NCBI GenBank assembly: GCA_963677815.1
Contig: OY782499.1
Location: forward strand, 1,736,001 to 1,800,000
Length of the DNA: 64,000 bases
From: JAEKNW01 sp963677815
GTDB taxonomy: Bacteria > Cloacimonadota > Cloacimonadia > Cloacimonadales > JAFGVF01
Reading direction: 5' to 3'
Positions within the stretch are counted from its first letter, which is position 1, and every line of letters starts with the position of its first letter. Below the pieces are notes generated by a model. The model was given only the letters and a program-made list of their open reading frames with translations. It did no database searches and was not told the origin of the DNA. Both the position numbers and the translations under genes were made by a program. Positions 8,445 through 15,589 of this stretch are shown here, one piece after another.

Positions 8445-9871
8445 TATCCTGTCATAGATTTTTTAGCCTGCTCAAGCGATAAATGAGTATCTTTAAGTAA
8501 CAGTGAAGATTCATCTTCAGCTCCTAGAAATTCCATAATCACCGCATCTTCAGTATAAGCAAGAGGTTTAGGAACATTAACTCCTAGATTATAAAGAGTT
8601 TCTAAGGTGTTAAACTCGTTAGTAACCCAAGAAGACCTTTCAGCAAGCTGGCCCATAGTAGACTTATTTTTGATAGCTCTCAGCAGTCTCTTATCCCAAA
8701 TACGACCAATATGATAAACCCTATCTCGCTTAAAGTTACGAAATTTCTTCTCTCGATATAACTTGATTGCTAAGTAAGCAAAAGGCATATCTTTGTGAGC
8801 TTTAGCACAAATTACACTTGCCTCTTTTCCTTGTTTAACTATTCTTAAGATTTCAGTAATAAGATTATCCTGATAAAAGTCATTACAGGAATCTCCGTAC
8901 CTCATCATATCTGTTTTCATGATATTAGTTGAATTATGATGTTTTAAGAAAATGTTCTCCAAGAGATTAATCTTATCAGGATGACAGGATATGATTTCAT
9001 CCTTGTTAAACTTCTGTCCTAATTCACTCATGAATCCTAAACAACAAACAGTTACATAGAAGTTAAGGATTTCAAGTTCTTCACTATCAAGGTTATATTC
9101 ATCAATCATGAAGTTAATATAGTCCGTATCACTTTCTTGGGCTAGCAGTGCCATTTTAGTAAGGGCTAAATGGAAGAGTTTGTCTCCAAAGCATACTTGA
9201 TCAATATCAACAATAGCAGATAATTTTCCTTGATGAAGTAGGACATTTTTTGTTGTAAGATCATCAAGGAAAGCTTTAGGCTTGATTTTAGAGAAGTGAA
9301 GGTCATATTTCCCAAGTTTAGAAAGCAGAAGGTCAGAATATTTTGAATCAAAGAGCTTATTTTGACTTATTAGCTTCTTTGATTGCATTATTGAGTCATA
9401 AATTACTTGTTTCCAGGAAGTATTTTTGGTTAGACTTTCATCATAATACTTGTTAGCATAGCCAAAAAAGTCATTTGGTTGGAGTAGGGAAATAGTTCTT
9501 TGGATATCCACTATCTCTCTAGCTAACTTTTCTTTTTCCGAACCTGTTAATGAATCATAAACATAAGCTAAATCCCTACCTGGTAATTTGCTAATTATCA
9601 TATAGGGTTGGTCAATCTCTAAGTTATAATGATAAAGAACTGGAATAGGTAACTCTAAATTAGATAGATAATTAAGCCAATATACACCACCAGCTAGTAA
9701 GTTTTTACTCTTTTGGCTAGCAATCCTTATAACTAGGTTGTTTCTCTCATAAAAACTAATGTCAAATACATAATGACACAAGCCAGTTTCTAATCTTTCA
9801 ATTTCTTTAATATCTTCATTGTAATGTTTCTTTATATATTTCTTTGCTAATTCTATATAGCTGGTATTCAC
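8444..9871 (-). CDS. APH-like kinase fused to RIO kinase N-lobe (N-terminal part of split gene)
   Basis: About 475 residues from GTG at 9871, chosen for the GGAGG four bases before it; an ATG at 9904 adds 11 residues but has a weak site. Residues 10-310 are an aminoglycoside/choline-phosphotransferase-like domain: TGLCHYVFDISF, MIISKLPGRDL, the catalytic loop LDDLTTKNVLL (first residues changed from the usual HGD) and IVDIDQVCFGD. From about 345 a RIO kinase N-lobe starts (IVKQGKEASVICAK, LAIKLYREKKFRNFKRDR, WVTNEFNTLETLYNLGVNVPKP split over several motifs, VIMEFLGAED). The frame then stops after EQAKKSMTG, and the rest of the RIO domain is in the next frame (8196-8444). APH-RIO fusion is unusual. 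The promoter and leader lie at 10041-10281. Confidence 0.8.
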   Translation of the reverse strand: MNTSYIELAKKYIKKHYNEDIKEIERLETGLCHYVFDISFYERNNLVIRIASQKSKNLLAGGVYWLNYLSNLELPIPVLYHYNLEIDQPYMIISKLPGRDLAYVYDSLTGSEKEKLAREIVDIQRTISLLQPNDFFGYANKYYDESLTKNTSWKQVIYDSIMQSKKLISQNKLFDSKYSDLLLSKLGKYDLHFSKIKPKAFLDDLTTKNVLLHQGKLSAIVDIDQVCFGDKLFHLALTKMALLAQESDTDYINFMIDEYNLDSEELEILNFYVTVCCLGFMSELGQKFNKDEIISCHPDKINLLENIFLKHHNSTNIMKTDMMRYGDSCNDFYQDNLITEILRIVKQGKEASVICAKAHKDMPFAYLAIKLYREKKFRNFKRDRVYHIGRIWDKRLLRAIKNKSTMGQLAERSSWVTNEFNTLETLYNLGVNVPKPLAYTEDAVIMEFLGAEDESSLLLKDTHLSLEQAKKSMTG

Positions 9872-9998
9872 TCTTCCTCCAGAGTATTTTTCTTTTTGGG
9901 TCATGTTCTTTTTTAGATAAATCTAAAATAGTGTTAAATAATTCTTTTACATAGATGTTCTCAAGTACAACATTAATCTGTTTCATTCTTATTCTCAT
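9816..9998 (-). CDS. 60-residue ORF heading the kinase cluster
   Basis: The ATG at 9998 has an excellent ribosome site (AAAGGAGAAAAATT) and is the first start after the leader hairpins. The product is charged and helical (NVVLENIYVKELFNTILDLS), with no recognised domain. It overlaps the APH-RIO gene in another frame by 56-89 bases, which is long for a bacterial pair. It may be a genuine small protein that couples translation of the kinase, or a displaced N-terminus from an old frameshift. Confidence 0.5.
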   Translation of the reverse strand: MRIRMKQINVVLENIYVKELFNTILDLSKKEHDPKRKILWRKSEYQLYRISKEIYKETLQ

Positions 9999-10040
9999 AA
10001 TTTTTCTCCTTTTCTTTGTTTAGTTTTTTAAACGAAAAAA

Positions 10041-10070
10041 GAGCCTTTGAAACACTGGTCCCAAAGGCTC
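10041..10070 (-). terminator. Leader hairpin 1: terminator/attenuator ahead of the kinase cluster
   Basis: On the minus strand GAGCCTTTGGGAC pairs with GTTTCAAAGGCTC (13 bp including G-U pairs) around a CAGT tetraloop and is followed at once by TTTTTT. It lies 42 bases before the ATG of the 60-aa ORF and downstream of the leader ORF, the classic place for a transcription attenuator. Confidence 0.75.
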
Positions 10071-10081
10071 AATTATCTAGC

Positions 10082-10111
10082 CTTGGGATTAGACACTTGT
10101 CCAATCCCAAG
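10082..10111 (-). promoter_or_regulatory. Leader hairpin 2, structural twin of the attenuator
   Basis: On the minus strand CTTGGGATTGGAC pairs with GTCTAATCCCAAG around AAGT. Length (30 nt), stem length (13 bp) and the loop-proximal GGAC/GT[CT]T match hairpin 1, while the outer 9 bp are entirely different in sequence yet still paired. It has no T-run. It could be a pause hairpin or part of a sensor. Confidence 0.65.
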
Positions 10112-10180
10112 AAATTTATAATTTCATTTTTTACTTATTATTAAAAAAGCTTTAAAAATAATCTACTTAAAGAGATTGAA

Positions 10181-10222
10181 CTAAGTTAAACTTGTTTCCT
10201 TTTTGTTGTTTATTAAATTCAT
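10181..10222 (-). CDS. Putative 13-residue leader peptide
   Basis: The ATG at 10222 has TTTTGGAGG five bases upstream, among the strongest ribosome sites in the window. It encodes MNLINNKKETSLT and then TAG. It lies between a TTGACA promoter and the two leader hairpins. No run of one amino acid is present, so classic amino-acid attenuation is not suggested; ribosome stalling by an inhibitor is a possibility. Confidence 0.5.
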   Translation of the reverse strand: MNLINNKKETSLT

Positions 10223-10252
10223 ATATTCCTCCAAAAGTTTTATTTATTTGTA

Positions 10253-10281
10253 ATAAAAGTATTTGATGAAATATCTGTCAA
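10253..10281 (-). promoter_or_regulatory. Promoter of the leader / APH-RIO / GNAT cluster
   Basis: On the minus strand TTGACA (10281-10276) and TTTTAT (10258-10253) lie 17 bases apart; the leader ORF ribosome site follows about 20 bases downstream. The 436-base space between 9998 and 10435 is thus filled by this promoter, the leader, two hairpins and the divergent promoter of the GIN-domain gene. Confidence 0.65.
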
Positions 10282-10383
10282 GATTTTTTTGGATATTATA
10301 GCAGGAAGAATCATTTCAAATTAATAACATTGGTTAAAAGAAATATCTTATATGGATGATTTGTTTCATTTATAAAATATTAG

Positions 10384-10412
10384 TTGACGTATTTTCTAAC
10401 ATCCAATAAACT
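10384..10412 (+). promoter_or_regulatory. Promoter of the GIN-domain gene
   Basis: TTGACG (10384-10389), a 17-base spacer, then TAAACT (10407-10412), 22 bases before the chosen ATG. Confidence 0.45.
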
Positions 10413-10434
10413 AAAAAAAAAATTAGGTGGAGAT

Positions 10435-11223
10435 ATGAAATTTCAAGTAGGAAACAGTCAAGTAACTAATCCAATAGCTAAAGTTCTCTTACTTATTTTA
10501 GCATTATTCATAGTAATAGCAGTTCTAGGATTAGTAGGTTTTATCTTAGTACCTGTAGCAGTATTTGTAATATTTGTTCTAATTATTGTAGCCTTAATAG
10601 TGCCAATCGCAGCTGTTTTTGGAGCAGGCAAATGGATGAAATCTATTAGAGGAAGTGGAGAGATATTGACAGAATATAGGGATGTAAAGGCTTTTAAGGG
10701 TATTTCTATAGCAATAGTGGCTGACATCGATATTGACTATTGTGATAGCCAAGAAGTAGCAATTGAAACAGATGATAATATCTTAGGCTATATTTTAAGT
10801 TATGTTCAAGATGATATTCTCTATATCAACAGCAAAAACAATCTTTCCCCAAGCAAAAAGACGAAAATATCAATAAAGACAAATAAATTAACAAGTTTTA
10901 ACATTTCGGGTAATGCAAAAGCCAATATCTCAAAGGTTAAGGAAGAAAAGCTCAATCTTACAATCTCAGGAAATGGCAATGTGAAAGGAGATGGAAAGAT
11001 AGAAGAACTAAGTATTACTATAAGTGGAATGGGTAATGTTAATTTCAAAGAAGTTAAAACTAAGCATAGTAGATTGAAAGTATCTGGTTCTGGTAAGGCT
11101 GATTTATATGTAGAAGAAAGCTTAGATGCTAATATTAGTGGAACTGGTAAAGCAAATATCTGGGGTAATCCTTCCAAGGTGAATAAAAGAATCAATGGTA
11201 TTGGGAAAATCAATATTGTTTAA
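10435..11223 (+). CDS. Membrane-anchored GIN-domain (DUF2807) protein
   Basis: 262 residues from the ATG at 10435 (AGGTGGAGAT upstream); the longer frame from 10384 begins inside the promoter. Two hydrophobic helices lie at about 14-60. The remainder is a DUF2807/GIN beta-helix with six short repeats centred on SG-x-G: ISGNAKANI, ISGNGNVKG, ISGMGNVNF, VSGSGKADL, ISGTGKANI and INGIGKINI. Related proteins in the FCB group are secreted and proposed as adhesin heads; here the domain is tethered to the inner membrane. It precedes asd by 18 bases, but a functional link is not evident. Confidence 0.82.
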   Translation: MKFQVGNSQVTNPIAKVLLLILALFIVIAVLGLVGFILVPVAVFVIFVLIIVALIVPIAAVFGAGKWMKSIRGSGEILTEYRDVKAFKGISIAIVADIDIDYCDSQEVAIETDDNILGYILSYVQDDILYINSKNNLSPSKKTKISIKTNKLTSFNISGNAKANISKVKEEKLNLTISGNGNVKGDGKIEELSITISGMGNVNFKEVKTKHSRLKVSGSGKADLYVEESLDANISGTGKANIWGNPSKVNKRINGIGKINIV

Positions 11224-11241
11224 GGTCTGAAGAGAGGAAAA

Positions 11242-12198
11242 ATGAAGATAGGTCTTGTTGGAGCAACTGGTGAAGTTGGTAGAATGATGTTAACATGTCT
11301 CTTAGAGCAAAATATAAAAATTGATGAGCTAGTACTTTTTGCTTCTAAGAAATCTGCTGGAAGTAAATTAGAATTTGGTGATAGTATATTGACTGTAAAC
11401 GAATTAACAGAAGAAAGTATGACTGCTTTTTTTGATTATCTTTTATTTTCTGCTGGAGGGGAAGTTTCAAGAAAGTATGCTTCAATTGCTGAAAAAGTTG
11501 GGAATACCGTGATTGATAATTCCTCAGCCTTTAGACAAGATTCTAGCAAACCCTTGGTTATTCCTGAGATTAATGGACATATTTTAGATAATTATCAAGG
11601 AATTATAGCTAATCCAAATTGTTCTACAATTCAAATGTTATTACCTTTGCATGCTATCCATATTCATAATAAAATAAAGAAAATCATAGTTTCAACCTAT
11701 CAATCAGTTTCAGGTTCTGGTAATAAGGGAATAAAATCGCTTTTAAATAAGGATGAAGATTCAATTTATCCTCGCGACATTGAAGGCAATGTTATCCCTC
11801 TAATAGGGGGTATTTTATCTTCAGGTTATAGTGAAGAAGAAGAGAAAATGAGATTTGAAACAAAGAAGATATTTTCAGATCCTGATATATTAGTTTCTGC
11901 TACAACTGTCAGAGTTCCCGTGATTTATGGTCATTCGGAAAGTATCTATATTGAATTGGCTAATGAGTTCCAACTTGAAGATATAAAAGATATTCTATCC
12001 AATACTCCAAGTGTAAAGTTTCTAGAGGATGATTTTATAACTCCTAAGGAATTAGGTGATTCAGATGATAGTTTTGTTTGTAGATTACGCTATGGTGTTG
12101 ATAATAAATCATTAACCTTCTGGAATGTCGCAAATAATATCCGAGTTGGGGCAGCCACAAATGCTGTCAGAATTCTAAAGTATTTAATAAATAGGTAA
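11242..12198 (+). CDS. asd: Aspartate-semialdehyde dehydrogenase
   Basis: 318 residues. The NADP-binding glycine motif GLVGATGEVG opens the protein, and the catalytic Cys127 lies in IIANPNCSTIQM. RVPVIYGHSESIYIEL near 230 carries the acyl-enzyme-assisting His region. The enzyme reduces aspartyl phosphate to the semialdehyde that feeds lysine/diaminopimelate, threonine and methionine. At 318 residues it is slightly short for the family. The ribosome site GAGAGGAAAA precedes the ATG. The following M20 deacetylase overlaps its regulatory space (6-base gap), implying an operon for the diaminopimelate branch. Confidence 0.93.
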   Translation: MKIGLVGATGEVGRMMLTCLLEQNIKIDELVLFASKKSAGSKLEFGDSILTVNELTEESMTAFFDYLLFSAGGEVSRKYASIAEKVGNTVIDNSSAFRQDSSKPLVIPEINGHILDNYQGIIANPNCSTIQMLLPLHAIHIHNKIKKIIVSTYQSVSGSGNKGIKSLLNKDEDSIYPRDIEGNVIPLIGGILSSGYSEEEEKMRFETKKIFSDPDILVSATTVRVPVIYGHSESIYIELANEFQLEDIKDILSNTPSVKFLEDDFITPKELGDSDDSFVCRLRYGVDNKSLTFWNVANNIRVGAATNAVRILKYLINR

Positions 12199-12204
12199 GT
12201 GAAG

Positions 12205-13308
12205 ATGAATTTACATAAAATAAGAGAAGATTTACATAAAATTCCTGAGATTGCCTTTGATGTTTTTAAAACCAAAGACTATATAATGAAACTTTTTGAA
12301 AATGAGAAAAAATTAGAGATTATTGAATTAGATTTTAATGCCATAATTATCTTCTATAAAGAAGGTGGGGATGAAGCATATTCTCTATTTAGGGCTGATA
12401 TGGATGCTTTACCAATTGTTGAGAAGACGAAATGTTCATATAAGTCAGAACATGCAAACTCTATGCATGCTTGTGGACACGATATTCACATGACAGTTCT
12501 TATAGGACTCATCAATAGAGTTCTAGAGAGTCAGATTAAGAAGAATATAATCTTTATTTTTCAGCCTGGGGAAGAAGGGCATGGGGGTGCTTTAAAAATC
12601 ATCCAATCTAAAGTGCTTGATAATTATAAGATTAAGCAGTGCTATGCTCTCCATGTAGCAGGTCAAATGCCAGTTGGGACAATTGCTTGCAAATCTGGGA
12701 TTATCTTCGGAATTCCCCAAGAGTTTGATGTTGAATTTAAGGGGATTTCAAGTCATATTGCCAGCCCACAATTAGGTAAAGATGCCTTACTAGCTGGAGT
12801 TCAATTCTATACTACTATGAAGCAACTTATTCCTCAGTCAATAAATCCAGTTGAACCAAGTGTCTTTCAAATAGGAAAAGCCCAAGCAGGAGTAGTCAGG
12901 AATTCCATAGCTGATTCATGTCTTTTTCAAGGAACTCATAGGACTTTAACTAGTCAGAATCGGGATAAAATTAATGAAATTCTAAAGCATGTTGCAGAGA
13001 GTACAGCAAAGGTTCATGATTTAGATGTTGAGGTTTCTTTATTGGGAACATTTGATCCTGTAGTAAATGACCAAGATTTATATAATAACTTTAAACATAT
13101 AATAGATGAATCACCTTATGAGTTTCAAGAATGTAATTATACAATGACAGGTGAAGATTTTGGCTATTTTACAAGCTATTACAAGGGCTTACTCTTTTGG
13201 TTAGGTTCTGGCGATATGGAGAATAACTTACATTCAGATAAGTTTTTACCAAGTCATAATGCTATAGATGTTGGGGTGGATATTATGTGGATGATATTAG
13301 AAGGGTAG
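12205..13308 (+). CDS. M20-family amidohydrolase, probably N-acetyldiaminopimelate deacetylase
   Basis: 367 residues from the ATG at 12205 (a GTG at 12199 is too close to AGGT to be the better start). Metal-binding motifs are FRADMDALPI, MHACGHDIHMT and the catalytic FQPGEEGHGGA. A dimerisation domain sits at about 170-290, and the C-terminal ALPSHNAID-like segment reads FLPSHNAIDVG. In the M20D group this fits hippurate/indole-acetyl-amino-acid hydrolases and DapL-type N-acetyl-LL-diaminopimelate deacetylases. The tight linkage to asd favours the lysine pathway, but no dapH/dapB are nearby, so the substrate is inferred. Confidence 0.82.
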   Translation: MNLHKIREDLHKIPEIAFDVFKTKDYIMKLFENEKKLEIIELDFNAIIIFYKEGGDEAYSLFRADMDALPIVEKTKCSYKSEHANSMHACGHDIHMTVLIGLINRVLESQIKKNIIFIFQPGEEGHGGALKIIQSKVLDNYKIKQCYALHVAGQMPVGTIACKSGIIFGIPQEFDVEFKGISSHIASPQLGKDALLAGVQFYTTMKQLIPQSINPVEPSVFQIGKAQAGVVRNSIADSCLFQGTHRTLTSQNRDKINEILKHVAESTAKVHDLDVEVSLLGTFDPVVNDQDLYNNFKHIIDESPYEFQECNYTMTGEDFGYFTSYYKGLLFWLGSGDMENNLHSDKFLPSHNAIDVGVDIMWMILEG

Positions 13309-13390
13309 AGTAAATTTGAAACCATAAATATTTTTTTTCTTTGCTAGTTTACTTTTCTATTAGTAATATTATTTATATACAAGTATTTTC

Positions 13391-13419
13391 TTGACAATAA
13401 AAATTTGGTGAAGTATTTT
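13391..13419 (+). promoter_or_regulatory. Promoter of the CHB_HEX/SUMF1 lipoprotein gene
   Basis: TTGACA (13391-13396), a 17-base spacer and TATTTT (13414-13419), about 27 bases before the start codon. Confidence 0.6.
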
Positions 13420-13445
13420 CGGCTCGACTATGAAAAGGAGCTCCT

Positions 13446-15485
13446 ATGATTAAATGTCTGAGAAATGTTTTTGTAATAATGGCAGTATTTGTTTTAGTAT
13501 TAATTTCTTGTGAAGAATCAACTTCCAAGCCTACTAGTCAGCTTGAACCACCAGAGTTTTCTATTCAAGCAGGATTATATCGTGAAGTATTGCATGTCGA
13601 AGTTACTAGTCCTCATGCTGATGCTAGGATATATTTCACTAAAGATGGTACAAGTCCTAATGAGGCTTCTCAAGTCTATCAAGAAGCAATCCTTGTTACT
13701 TCAACAACGACAATTAAAACTATTGCTGTTCATGATGACTACTTAACTAGTGATAGTAATTCAGCAACTTATTGGATCAATTTAGCTAAAGTTGAAGACC
13801 CAATTATTTTGACCGAGGAAGGGACTTATTATTATGAAGAAAATATTGAAATAGAATGTCCTACTAGTGGGGCAGACATCTACTATACTTTGGATGGAAG
13901 TGAACCAAACCAGGAATCAACACTTTACCAAGAAGCTTTTACGATAACTGATTCTTGCACTTTGAAGGCAAAAGCTTTCAAACAATATTACCCTGCTAGC
14001 AATATTGTTACTGCTGAGTATGAGATAACTCAGCCAAGTGTCTCACCACCTTATTTTAGTCCAAATCCTGGAAACTATGACTTAGATCAAACAATTTCAA
14101 TTCATTGTCAAACTGAAGATGCTCAAATATATTATACTTTAGATGGTTCTTTACCTAATGAAAATTCTTTAACTTATTCTCAAAGTATATTTATTAATTC
14201 TAACACATTGTTTAGGGCTATTGCTTGTAAGGAAGGCTACTTTAATTCTTCAGTAGTTTCTGGACAATATATAATAGAATACCAGACTGTTGCTAATCCA
14301 GAATTTAACCTTAGAGAAGGCTATTATCTTGACGATCAAGAATTAACGATTTCTACTTCTACCAGTGATGCAGTTATCTATTATAGTTTGGATGGTAGTC
14401 AACCTGATCAATCATCACTAGTTTATTCTAACCCAATTATCTTAACTGAACCTACCACGGTAAAAGCAATTGCTTACAAGGAACTATTTTCTCCTAGTGA
14501 AGTTGTTTCTGCTGAATTTCTTGTTTATCATCAAGAAGTTACACCTGTTCAGTTTAGCCTAGCCTCAGGCAATTATGTAGGTACCCAGACCCTAGTAATG
14601 TCATGTCCTACTCCTGGGGCAACTATCTATTATACTATAGATGAGACTGAACCAAACGAAAATTCCACTGTTTATACTGACCCATTAGGTGTCTATGGTA
14701 CTGTTACTATTAATAGTTTTGCTATGGCTGAAGGTTATTATCCAAGCCAAGTTAGTCAAGCAAGGTATATCATTGGCCACGAAGCTCCAAGTGACTTTGT
14801 GTTAATTGAAGGAGGTACATTTAATAATGGTACTTCTAATATTACTCTAGATTCTTTCTATATGTGCAGACATGAAGTTACTCAGGCTGAATTTCAAGCT
14901 TTGTTAGGGGTTGAACCTCCTGGAGACTACGGAGATGGTGGACAGTATCCTGTTTACGGAATAACTTGGTCCCAAGCTGTTGCTTATTGTAATGCAAGGT
15001 CTCTTCAAGAAGATTTAGAGGTCTGTTATAATGCTGAAGATATGACTTGCAATTATGAAGCTAACGGTTATAGACTACCAACTGAAATGGAATGGATGTT
15101 TGCTGCCAAAGGTGGATTATATCAACCTGCAGAAAATTATAATATCTATGCTGGTACAGATTTAGAAAGTGAACTTTGGGATTATGCTTGGTATGATATG
15201 AATTATGCTAATACTTCTTATATTATTGAAGGTAAAAATGCTAATCAACTAGGCTTGTATGATATGTCTGGTAATGTATATGAATGGTGTAATGATTGGT
15301 ATGCTCCTTATTCTGAAGAAGATCAAATTAATCCTACAGGTCCTGAAACTGGTATAAGAAGAGTAAAAAGAGGTGGTTGTTGGGATGAACCTTCAGGTTC
15401 TTGCAAAGTAGATTTTCGTAATTTTGATTATCCTAGTTCAACAGATTTTAATACTGGATTTAGAATTGTAAGAAATAATTATTGA
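13446..15485 (+). CDS. Surface lipoprotein: five chitobiase-type repeats plus formylglycine-enzyme-like (SUMF1) domain
   Basis: 679 residues. A lipoprotein signal ends LVLISCEES (Cys at 22). Five tandem repeats of about 80-85 residues follow, from about 35 to 445, each with a VYYTLDGS-like hairpin (IYFTKDGT, IYYTLDGS, IYYTLDGS, IYYSLDGS, IYYTIDET) and a TVKAIAYK-like strand; these are CHB_HEX_C_1 domains. Residues 450-679 are a SUMF1/FGE-sulfatase domain: FVLIEGGTF, HEVTQAEFQ, YRLPTEMEWMFAAKGG, MSGNVYEWCNDWY, RVKRGGCW, GFRIVRN. The paired Cys of true formylglycine-generating enzymes is not evident, so catalysis is doubtful. Likely a cell-surface binding or modification protein. Confidence 0.88.
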   Translation: MIKCLRNVFVIMAVFVLVLISCEESTSKPTSQLEPPEFSIQAGLYREVLHVEVTSPHADARIYFTKDGTSPNEASQVYQEAILVTSTTTIKTIAVHDDYLTSDSNSATYWINLAKVEDPIILTEEGTYYYEENIEIECPTSGADIYYTLDGSEPNQESTLYQEAFTITDSCTLKAKAFKQYYPASNIVTAEYEITQPSVSPPYFSPNPGNYDLDQTISIHCQTEDAQIYYTLDGSLPNENSLTYSQSIFINSNTLFRAIACKEGYFNSSVVSGQYIIEYQTVANPEFNLREGYYLDDQELTISTSTSDAVIYYSLDGSQPDQSSLVYSNPIILTEPTTVKAIAYKELFSPSEVVSAEFLVYHQEVTPVQFSLASGNYVGTQTLVMSCPTPGATIYYTIDETEPNENSTVYTDPLGVYGTVTINSFAMAEGYYPSQVSQARYIIGHEAPSDFVLIEGGTFNNGTSNITLDSFYMCRHEVTQAEFQALLGVEPPGDYGDGGQYPVYGITWSQAVAYCNARSLQEDLEVCYNAEDMTCNYEANGYRLPTEMEWMFAAKGGLYQPAENYNIYAGTDLESELWDYAWYDMNYANTSYIIEGKNANQLGLYDMSGNVYEWCNDWYAPYSEEDQINPTGPETGIRRVKRGGCWDEPSGSCKVDFRNFDYPSSTDFNTGFRIVRNNY

Positions 15486-15509
15486 TTACGAACTAAGAAA
15501 ATATAAATT

Positions 15510-15560
15510 TCTCTCTATAAAAAACCCCTCAAGGAGGGGTAAAATAGAGAGATTTTTTTT
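15510..15560. terminator. Bidirectional terminator between convergent lipoprotein genes
   Basis: TCTCTCTAT (15510-15518) pairs with ATAGAGAGA (15544-15552), enclosing a second stem ACCCCTC / GAGGGGT. A run of T follows on the plus strand and A-rich sequence precedes it for the minus strand. Confidence 0.85.
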
Positions 15561-15589
15561 ATTTGAGATTGAACAATTGTTAGACCAAC

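Noticed and set aside
10458..11213. Two long minus-strand reading frames opposite the GIN-domain gene
   Set aside because: They are antisense shadows of a repeat-rich beta-helix gene; no ribosome sites and low-complexity Leu/Pro/Ile products.
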